12,054 nucleotides of DNA. Source: an uncultured Veillonella sp. (GTDB lineage: Bacteria > Bacillota > Negativicutes > Veillonellales > Veillonellaceae). Shown in pieces: positions 1 through 5,430 of the stretch. Each line of letters opens with the position of its first letter. Positions within the stretch are counted from its first letter, which is position 1. Below the pieces are notes generated by a model. That model saw only the letters and a list, made by a program, of their open reading frames with translations. It had not been told where the DNA came from and made no database searches. Location of the stretch: positions 1-12,054 of the forward strand of contig CAKPSA010000033.1 in NCBI GenBank assembly GCA_934183145.1, written 5' to 3'. The translations under genes were made by a program, and so were the position numbers.

Positions 1-470
1 TATAAAAACTGTTTCCCATTGCCATAACCAATGCCTAACTTAGCGCCAATAACTGCACGGCGAGCAGCGCTATCTGGCATACCTGATAACCCATGACGAA
101 CTAGATCTACCATAGAAAATTCGTTAGATGATTCCAAGGATTCTACATGTAATGTAGATAAAGCCTTTCTAATGGATTCTGGAGATGCTTGTTCTATGCC
201 AATATCATCATTTGCAAAGGCTTCATCACGAGGAACAAAAGCATGCTGCGCATTAGGGAATTTTTTTGTTAACACACGACGAATTCTTTCCCCAGCTGTA
301 TCAGGATCGGTTAATATAATAATCCCGCGCTTTTCATAAGCTACTCGAATCATATCAATAACGCCTTTACGAAGTGTAAACCCCTCCGTAGCAATACAGT
401 CTGCTTCAACGGCTTGTGCAATACGCTGTATATCAGATTTTCCTTCTACGACGATGACTTGTTTTAGCAT
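1..470 (-). CDS. rnmV: Ribonuclease M5 (5S rRNA maturase), 3' end cut by window edge
   Basis: Ribonuclease M5 trims 5S rRNA precursors in the cytoplasm of low-GC Gram-positive-type bacteria. The first 156 codons are visible and the C-terminus lies outside the window. The N-terminal Toprim fold is clear: VVEGKSD with the acidic Glu9, then LTDPDTAGERIRR with Asp55 and Asp57 of the DxD metal-binding motif. The later stretch GLSGMPDSARRAVIGAKLGIGY, read in parts, resembles the C-terminal half of known M5 proteins, which are about 180 to 190 residues long, so only a few dozen residues should be missing. The ATG at 468-470 is supported by an AGGAGG site at 475-480 (minus strand), four bases upstream. 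In many Firmicutes rnmV follows a yabE-like gene; here a plus-strand block separates the two. Family assignment is firm; the related primase-like Toprim proteins lack this C-terminal signature. Confidence 0.93.
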   Translation of the reverse strand, partial: MLKQVIVVEGKSDIQRIAQAVEADCIATEGFTLRKGVIDMIRVAYEKRGIIILTDPDTAGERIRRVLTKKFPNAQHAFVPRDEAFANDDIGIEQASPESIRKALSTLHVESLESSNEFSMVDLVRHGLSGMPDSAARRAVIGAKLGIGYGNGKQFL

Positions 471-495
471 AGGTCCTCCTTTATTCTATTAGTAC

Positions 496-544
496 ATTGT
501 AACATATATATAACATTGCTTAAATACTTATAATCGAGTAGTAT
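496..544. promoter_or_regulatory. Divergent promoter region between rnmV and lysR
   Basis: The 103-bp gap must hold the start signals of both divergent genes. For lysR, TTGCTT (516-521) and TAGTAT (539-544) are 17 bp apart; a perfect TATAAT at 529-534 is an alternative -10 but lacks a good -35. For rnmV, TACAAT lies on the minus strand at 501-496 with a weak TTTAAG 17 bp upstream. Two direct copies of TAACAT (500-505 and 511-516) are spaced one helical turn apart between these elements and could bind a regulator, for instance LysR acting on its own gene. All of this is pattern matching in AT-rich DNA. Confidence 0.4.
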
Positions 545-573
545 AGTAGTGTAATATATAAAAGGAGGCCATT

Positions 574-1512
574 ATGACCTTACAACAACTAAAATATGTC
601 ACAACAATTGCAAATATAGGTAGTATTAGTGAAGCTGCTAAACGACTCTTCGTCTCTCAACCAAGTCTAACAAAGGCTATTAAGGAATTAGAGAAGGAAA
701 TGGGCATCACTATTTTCGACCGTACCAATAAAGGGATTACTGTATCTAAAGAGGGGGAACGTTTCCTCGGCTATGCACGCCAAGTATTAGAACAAGCAGC
801 TTTATTGGAAGAGCAATATAAAAGCCAAAGCGGTGGTAAAAAACAATTTTCTGTTTCTACCCAACATTACTCCTTTGCAGTGAATGCATTTGTAGAACTT
901 TTAAAAGGCGCAGGCATCGACCAATATGATGTATCTTTGCGTGAAACACAAACCTACGAGATTATCGATGACGTAGCTCATATGAAGAGTGAAATTGGAT
1001 TACTCTATTATAATGATTTTAATCGCCCTGTATTAGAAAAATTAATTCACACCAATGAATTGACCTTTACAGAACTCTTTACGGCTCATCCTCACATCTT
1101 TATCGGCAAAAATCATCCTTTAGCAAATAAGGATGTAGTCTCTATGGATGAACTTGAAGAATACCCTTATATTTCCTTTGAACAAGGTGATCACAACTCC
1201 TTCTACTTCTCTGAAGAAATATTTAGTACCGTTGTACGACCAAAACATATCCGTGTTCGCGATCGAGCATCCCTCTTTAGTTTATTGCTAGGTCTAGATG
1301 GATATACCGTATCTAGTGGCGTAATAGATGAGGAAGTAAATGGTGAAAATATCATTTCTGTTCCTCTTGCAGAAGAAGGTTTAATGCATATCGGTTACAT
1401 TACTAATAACAAAATGCATCGTAGTCGCTTAGGGCAAGAATATATCCACGCCTTAGAACAATACGTAGGTAACTACGGCAGACATATTCAATTACCTGAA
1501 ACAAACGAGTAA
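574..1512 (+). CDS. LysR-family transcriptional regulator
   Basis: This is a 312-residue LysR-type DNA-binding regulator, close to the usual 290 to 320 length. Residues 1-60 form the winged helix-turn-helix, with the recognisable core SISEAAKRLFVSQPSLTKAI (about 17-36) and the wing IFDRTNKGITVSKEGERF. A linker helix (about 62-88) leads into the two-lobed effector-binding domain (about 91-300). The effector cannot be read from sequence. The ATG at 574 follows AAAGGAGG (561-568) with good spacing. The gene has its own terminator at 1571-1600. It is divergent from rnmV and lies 336 bp upstream of the metE-like/msrAB unit in the same direction. LysR proteins often control adjacent genes, and the family includes methionine and sulfur regulators such as MetR and CysB, so control of the downstream methionine genes is plausible but unproven. 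The family call is certain; the target is inference. Confidence 0.93.
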   Translation: MTLQQLKYVTTIANIGSISEAAKRLFVSQPSLTKAIKELEKEMGITIFDRTNKGITVSKEGERFLGYARQVLEQAALLEEQYKSQSGGKKQFSVSTQHYSFAVNAFVELLKGAGIDQYDVSLRETQTYEIIDDVAHMKSEIGLLYYNDFNRPVLEKLIHTNELTFTELFTAHPHIFIGKNHPLANKDVVSMDELEEYPYISFEQGDHNSFYFSEEIFSTVVRPKHIRVRDRASLFSLLLGLDGYTVSSGVIDEEVNGENIISVPLAEEGLMHIGYITNNKMHRSRLGQEYIHALEQYVGNYGRHIQLPETNE

Positions 1513-1570
1513 TAGTATAATACATCTAGTATTAATTCAGAAAATTCTATACAATACTTCAACTACACAA

Positions 1571-1600
1571 AAAAGCACTCTCCATTAGGAGAGTGCTTTT
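1571..1600. terminator. Intrinsic terminator after lysR
   Basis: A perfect 13-bp inverted repeat has left arm AAAAGCACTCTCC (1571-1583), loop ATTA (1584-1587) and right arm GGAGAGTGCTTTT (1588-1600). The GC-rich inner stem followed by a T run is the classic rho-independent form. The A tract on the left also gives a T tract on the minus strand, so it could work both ways. It separates lysR from the metE-like unit. Confidence 0.92.
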
Positions 1601-1848
1601 TAGCATATGTACAAACCTCAAAACTATACAATAGTCCCTACGAAAGTATAGGCTACTATACAGTGGAATAGATACAGTATATTATTTTCATATCTTGATA
1701 TAACTAAAATTCCAAATTCTTCCATCTAATATAACTTAAAGCTATATACAACATTAATATATTGATATTTTTATATATACTCAGACTTAGTTATAATAAA
1801 CCTATCGAATTTATCGGTTTTACCGTTTATATAAGGAGGATTTTAATT
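1601..1848 (+). promoter_or_regulatory. Leader/promoter region of the metE-like/msrAB unit
   Basis: About 250 bp without a gene lie between the lysR terminator and the metE-like start. A TATAAT at 1792-1797 is the best -10 candidate for the downstream unit, though the 17-bp-upstream position (TTTTAT) is a poor -35. Upstream are short repeats: CTATAC at 1624-1629 and 1656-1661 as direct copies 32 bp apart, with the inverted copy GTATAG at 1646-1651. These are possible operator sites for the neighbouring LysR protein. By eye I find no SAM riboswitch, no T-box with its conserved GGTGG element and no leader terminator. A strong ribosome-binding site AAGGAGGA is at 1833-1840. Confidence 0.4.
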
Positions 1849-2970
1849 ATGTCCAAACAATTAGCACCATTCCATTTTGATATCGTAGGTTCTTTCCTAC
1901 GCCCAGCAGAATTAAAAGAAGCTCGTGAATCTTTTACAAAAGGAAATATTACTAGAGAAGAACTAACAGCGGTGGAAGATCGTCTCATCACAGACCTCAT
2001 TCAAAAACAAAAAGCTGCAGGCCTTCCTGTTATTACTGATGGTGAATTCCGCCGTGCATACTGGCACTTAGATTTCATGTGGGGATTTAATGGCGTAAAA
2101 GAAATTGAACTTGAACACGGTTACAAATTCGTTGGTCAAGAAACAGCACCTGGCTCCCTCGCCCTTACTGGTAAAATTACAGGTACTAACCATCCATTTG
2201 TAGAGCATTTCAAGTTCGTAAAACAATTTGAAGATGAGCATACTACAGCACGTCAAACTATCCCAGCTCCATCCCAATTCTTAGCTGAACTATTCCGCGA
2301 AGATAATGGTATCACTACACGCTCCTTCTATCCTGACTTAGAAGAATTAATTCAAGACATTGCTGCTGCATACCGCCAAGTAATTAAAGACCTCTATGAA
2401 GCAGGTTGCCGCAACATCCAATTTGACGATTGCACTTGGGGTATGTGCTGTGACCACGCTTACTGGACTGGTCGCCAAAAAGATAAAAGCGTCACTATCG
2501 AAGGTGAAACAGCTAAATACCTACGCTTAAATAACTTGGCACTTGAAGGGCACCCTCATGACTTGGCATTCACTACACATGTATGCCGTGGTAATTATAA
2601 CTCTACTTGGGCTGCTAGCGGTGGTTATGAACCAGTTGCACCAATTCTATTCGCAAAAGAAAATGTAGATGCTTACTACTTAGAATTTGACGATGATCGC
2701 TCTGGTGGCTTTGAGCCATTGCGCGAAGTATCCCCTAATAAAAAGGTTGTATTAGGCTTGATTACGTCTAAACGACCAGAATTAGAAGATAAAGAAGTTA
2801 TCAAAGAACGCATCAAAGAAGCTACCCAATATATTCCACTCGATAGACTTTGCCTATCCCCTCAATGTGGCTTTGCATCTTGTGAAATTGGTAACCAATT
2901 GACTGAAGAACAACAATGGGCTAAACTTGCATTAGTTAAAGAAATAGCTCACGAAGTTTGGGGTGATTAA
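1849..2970 (+). CDS. MetE-like cobalamin-independent methionine synthase family protein (short form)
   Basis: This 373-residue protein corresponds to the C-terminal catalytic barrel of MetE and is about the size of the stand-alone YxjG/YxjH-type proteins. MetE transfers a methyl group from methyltetrahydrofolate to homocysteine to give methionine, in the cytoplasm. The zinc/homocysteine ligands are all visible: His244 and Cys246 in TTHVCRGN, Glu279 in YYLEFDDDRSGG and Cys340 in LSPQCGFASC. The Glu-to-Cys spacing of 61 equals that in E. coli MetE. The N-terminal folate-binding half of full-length MetE (about 750 residues) is absent, so the methyl donor may differ, as suspected for the short family. 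The start is ATG 1849, eight bases after AAGGAGGA; the frame is open back to a TTG at 1762 but has no ribosome site there. The stop codon abuts the msrAB start, so the two genes are surely co-transcribed. The exact substrate is unknown. Confidence 0.88.
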   Translation: MSKQLAPFHFDIVGSFLRPAELKEARESFTKGNITREELTAVEDRLITDLIQKQKAAGLPVITDGEFRRAYWHLDFMWGFNGVKEIELEHGYKFVGQETAPGSLALTGKITGTNHPFVEHFKFVKQFEDEHTTARQTIPAPSQFLAELFREDNGITTRSFYPDLEELIQDIAAAYRQVIKDLYEAGCRNIQFDDCTWGMCCDHAYWTGRQKDKSVTIEGETAKYLRLNNLALEGHPHDLAFTTHVCRGNYNSTWAASGGYEPVAPILFAKENVDAYYLEFDDDRSGGFEPLREVSPNKKVVLGLITSKRPELEDKEVIKERIKEATQYIPLDRLCLSPQCGFASCEIGNQLTEEQQWAKLALVKEIAHEVWGD

Positions 2971-3909
2971 ATGAATGAACATACTATATATTTAGGAGGC
3001 GGTTGTTTCTGGGGCCTTCAAGGGTATATCAGAAAAATCTCCGGTGTCATTTCCACTGAAGTAGGCTATGCCAATGGTCCTACGGAAAACCCAAGTTATG
3101 AAGATGTTTGTCATGATAGTGGTCACGTGGAAGCACTAAAGGTTACATACGATGCAAATGTACTTTCCTTAGATCACTTAATTCAATATTTCTTACGCGC
3201 CATCGATCCATTCAGCGTTAATAAACAAGGTGGCGACGTAGGCATTCAATATCGAACTGGTATTTACTATATAGATAAAGCCGACAAAGCTATTATTGAA
3301 AGTACCTTAGCTCGTGCTCAATCCTTCGAAGGAAAGCCATTTGCTATTGAAGTATTACCTCTATCTAACTACTACTCTGCAGAGGAATATCATCAAGATT
3401 ACTTAGATAAAAACCCTACTGGCTATTGTCACATTCCACTAGGTCTTTCTGATGAACCACTTGTAGATGACAACGCCTATAATAAGCCTTCTGAGGAAGA
3501 GCTCAAGGCTTTATCTCCACAAGAGTTTGAAGTTACACAAAACTCTGCTACAGATGCACCATTCAGTCATGAGTTAACTGATGAATTTAAAGCAGGTCTT
3601 TATGTAGATATTACTACAGGAGAGCCTCTCTTCGTTTCTGCTCATAAATTTGAATCTCACTGTGGTTGGCCGAGTTTCACAAAGCCAATTGCGAAGGATG
3701 TTATTAAATATTATCAAGATGACTCTCATGGCATGAATCGTATCGAAGTACGCAGCCGCATTGGTAATGCTCATTTAGGCCATGTATTTGAAGATGGACC
3801 TAATGGATCACTTCGCTACTGTATCAATGGATCTGCCTTACGATTTATCCCTAAAGATGAATTAAAAGGTACAAAATACGAATATCTAATTCCATATATT
3901 GAAGACTAA
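2971..3909 (+). CDS. msrAB: Bifunctional peptide methionine sulfoxide reductase MsrA-MsrB
   Basis: This 312-residue fusion reduces both epimers of oxidised methionine in proteins. MsrA (about 3-160) handles the S form and MsrB (about 185-310) the R form. MsrA has the catalytic GGCFWG motif with Cys12, and EYHQDYLDKNPTGYC with Cys153 as likely resolving cysteine. MsrB has HCGWPSF with Cys231, AHLGHVFEDGP, and RYCINGSALRF with catalytic Cys284; the 53-residue spacing suits Cys231 as resolving cysteine. The two CxxC zinc pairs of many MsrB proteins are missing (YVDITTGEPLF and RSRIGNAHLG stand in their place), so this is the zinc-free type. There is no signal peptide, so it should act in the cytoplasm, unlike the exported PilB-type fusions. 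ATG 2971 directly follows the TAA of the metE-like gene with only a weak GGGGTG upstream, suggesting translational coupling. A terminator follows. Confidence 0.95.
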   Translation: MNEHTIYLGGGCFWGLQGYIRKISGVISTEVGYANGPTENPSYEDVCHDSGHVEALKVTYDANVLSLDHLIQYFLRAIDPFSVNKQGGDVGIQYRTGIYYIDKADKAIIESTLARAQSFEGKPFAIEVLPLSNYYSAEEYHQDYLDKNPTGYCHIPLGLSDEPLVDDNAYNKPSEEELKALSPQEFEVTQNSATDAPFSHELTDEFKAGLYVDITTGEPLFVSAHKFESHCGWPSFTKPIAKDVIKYYQDDSHGMNRIEVRSRIGNAHLGHVFEDGPNGSLRYCINGSALRFIPKDELKGTKYEYLIPYIED

Positions 3910-3910
3910 A

Positions 3911-3940
3911 AAAGGACGCCTTAATTATAAGGCGTCCTTT
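3911..3940. terminator. Intrinsic terminator after msrAB
   Basis: A perfect 13-bp stem has left arm AAAGGACGCCTTA (3911-3923), loop ATTA (3924-3927) and right arm TAAGGCGTCCTTT (3928-3940), with one more T at 3941. An A run at 3908-3913 gives a T run on the minus strand, so it can also stop minus-strand transcription arriving from the right. Loop and stem length match the terminator after lysR. Confidence 0.92.
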
Positions 3941-3979
3941 TACTATATCTACTGTGATTGCTTACTAAGCTTAAGCTTC

Positions 3980-4015
3980 AAAAAAAAGAGGATATACCTA
4001 ATGGATATATCCTCT
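3980..4015 (-). terminator. Intrinsic terminator of the 3D-domain protein gene
   Basis: On the minus strand a 10-bp stem (AGAGGATATA from 4015 to 4006 paired with TATATCCTCT from 3996 to 3987) has two further G-C pairs inside after one bulged base. It is followed by an eight-base T run (3987 to 3980). It starts 11 bases beyond the stop codon of the 3D-domain protein. With the msrAB terminator it insulates two converging units. Confidence 0.88.
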
Positions 4016-4026
4016 AAATTATTATA

Positions 4027-5004
4027 TTAGTCCAATACGTACACTGTAACGTCTTGGCGACCAAAGTCCATAGCCTCGCCATAAGAGTCCATTACAAGGT
4101 CGATTTTATTACCCACAATGGCACCACCTGTATCGGCAGCAATAGCTTCACCGTAACCAGGGATAAATAAGCGTGTACCCAATGGGATAACATCTGGGTC
4201 AACCGCTGCAATACCGCGTACTGCAGGAACACCTGTAGCCGTAATACCAGCACCATCACCATCGCCAGCAAGGTAAGCAGAAGCTTCCATTACGATAGCA
4301 CGAGATGAACGGCCAGCAATATTACGAGATGTAGTCACTTCACGAGTACCTTCTTTAATAATAGTAGGTACCATTTCGCGTTGTGTCACTTTAGATACGT
4401 CATTTGTTTTAATAACCGTACCATTACTATATAATGTTTCACGTTGCACTCGTTCTAAACCAGGTTGACCAACTTGAACAACCTCTTCTTCACCTTGTGC
4501 CATTGTATCATCTTTTTGACGAATTACTTGAATAGCAATTTCTTGATCTACTGTAGACAAGGAACGGCTTGTTACTTGTGCAATTGTAATATGTGTACCA
4601 CTTAATACAGAACCATTTGCATCACCTACTACAGCATAATTAGGCATTTTAAAGCCAAGTTCATTAGCAACGCCTTGTGCAGTTGTTTCTGTAGTGAAAA
4701 CAGCTCTAGTCTTACCATTAACAGTTACATAAACTGGAATGGCACGTACAACAGTTAATGTTGTACCATTTTGAACAGATGCTGAGCTGGAAATAACTTT
4801 ATCATTTGGATTTAATTTAACCCCAGCATCGCGTACGATACCTTCGTTAGAATTTAAATGCGTTCTAACAGTGTGTGCTGCACCATCTACCATAACGGTA
4901 ACGGTTTTATCATTATAAGAAAAACCTGTCATAGTTACAGCTGTTACAATCAATCCTGCAACAACAGACGAAATATATCGTTTGTGTGTCTTATGAATTC
5001 TCAT
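4027..5004 (-). CDS. YabE-like cell-wall protein with DUF348, G5 and 3D domains
   Basis: This 325-residue exported protein is of the YabE/resuscitation-promoting-factor-like group thought to remodel peptidoglycan. The N-terminus is basic (MRIHKTHKRY) with a hydrophobic segment at about 11-28, a signal peptide or membrane anchor with no lipobox. Two ubiquitin-like DUF348 repeats follow (about 33-74 and 89-130), then a G5 domain (about 150-222). A C-terminal 3D domain (about 236-325) contains the ASAY entry, ATGVPAVRGIAAVDP, AADTGG with Asp291 and DLVMDSYGEA with Asp302 and Asp306. The 3D domain is a double-psi barrel related to the MltA lytic transglycosylase fold, so cleavage of glycan strands is the expected role, not shown here. 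B. subtilis YabE is longer, with three DUF348 repeats. ATG 5002-5004 follows CAGGAGGG (5020-5013) by eight bases. It has its own promoter and terminator, so it is monocistronic. Confidence 0.9.
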   Translation of the reverse strand: MRIHKTHKRYISSVVAGLIVTAVTMTGFSYNDKTVTVMVDGAAHTVRTHLNSNEGIVRDAGVKLNPNDKVISSSASVQNGTTLTVVRAIPVYVTVNGKTRAVFTTETTAQGVANELGFKMPNYAVVGDANGSVLSGTHITIAQVTSRSLSTVDQEIAIQVIRQKDDTMAQGEEEVVQVGQPGLERVQRETLYSNGTVIKTNDVSKVTQREMVPTIIKEGTREVTTSRNIAGRSSRAIVMEASAYLAGDGDGAGITATGVPAVRGIAAVDPDVIPLGTRLFIPGYGEAIAADTGGAIVGNKIDLVMDSYGEAMDFGRQDVTVYVLD

Positions 5005-5030
5005 ATTGTAATCCCTCCTGTAATGTAATC

Positions 5031-5060
5031 ATTCTACTACAGATAGATACAACCTGTCAA
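5031..5060 (-). promoter_or_regulatory. Sigma-A-type promoter of the 3D-domain protein gene
   Basis: On the minus strand a consensus TTGACA (5060-5055) is followed after 18 bp by TAGAAT (5036-5031). Transcription would start near 5024, leaving a leader of only about 20 bases that is mostly the ribosome-binding site. This is the best-looking promoter in the window. Confidence 0.7.
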
Positions 5061-5349
5061 ACACAAAAGGTTAACAATAGTACACAAACATTTATAAATA
5101 CTAGTTTTTTAACATTTTAAAATTCTATATTTTCCTCAAAAGTCCACTGTATACATACATATCGATAATTTTTAATACTATACAATATATTCCGAATTGT
5201 GTACATATATACGATACCACTACCATATATAGTATATGAGGTTTTTTTATAATTAAAATTGTATTTTTATGTGTTTTTGAATTGTTACCAAAATTTTCAA
5301 CATATTAGAAAATTTCATTTTCACCTCATTTTTAAATATATATACATGT
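5061..5349. other. AT-rich intergenic stretch without recognisable gene
   Basis: About 290 bp between the promoter of the 3D-domain protein gene and the ppk terminator hold no convincing reading frame. They contain an imperfect direct repeat of about 20 bp (5148-5167 and 5198-5216, both of the form TGTRTACATAYATA then CGATA) about 50 bp apart. There is also a copy of CTATACAATA (5178-5187) and a plus-strand TATAAT (5248-5253) without a usable -35. The position upstream of the 3D-domain gene would suit regulator binding. Confidence 0.45.
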
Positions 5350-5377
5350 AAAAAAGCCTGTAAAAACAGGCTTTTTT
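5350..5377. terminator. Intrinsic terminator of the polyphosphate operon
   Basis: The left arm AAAAAGCCTGT (5351-5361), loop AAAA (5362-5365) and right arm ACAGGCTTTTT (5366-5376) form a perfect 11-bp stem, extended by an A-T pair at 5350/5377. It has T runs on both strands. It lies 53 bases beyond the ppk stop codon in the direction of transcription (minus strand) and ends the ppx, ppx-like, ppk unit. Confidence 0.9.
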
Positions 5378-5430
5378 ACTATTTTATAAATGTATTAAAA
5401 TTCATCATTTAACACTATGTATGAATTTCA

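Noticed and set aside
1762..1848. A 29-codon N-terminal extension of the metE-like gene from a TTG
   Set aside because: There is no ribosome-binding site at the TTG, the encoded residues do not resemble the family, and a textbook AAGGAGGA site precedes the ATG at 1849.
1601..1848. A SAM riboswitch or methionine T-box controlling the methionine genes
   Set aside because: None of the conserved core elements can be seen and there is no leader terminator hairpin before the gene. A covariance-model search would settle it.
5007..5029. WalR-type box (TGTAAT repeats) at the start of the 3D-domain gene
   Set aside because: The copies at 5007 and 5019 are spaced by six bases, not five, and lie on the ribosome-binding site downstream of the predicted promoter.
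5248..5377. A small RNA on the plus strand from TATAAT (5248-5253) to the hairpin at 5350-5377
   Set aside because: There is no -35 at a proper distance, and the hairpin is fully explained as the ppk terminator. TATAAT is common by chance in such AT-rich DNA.
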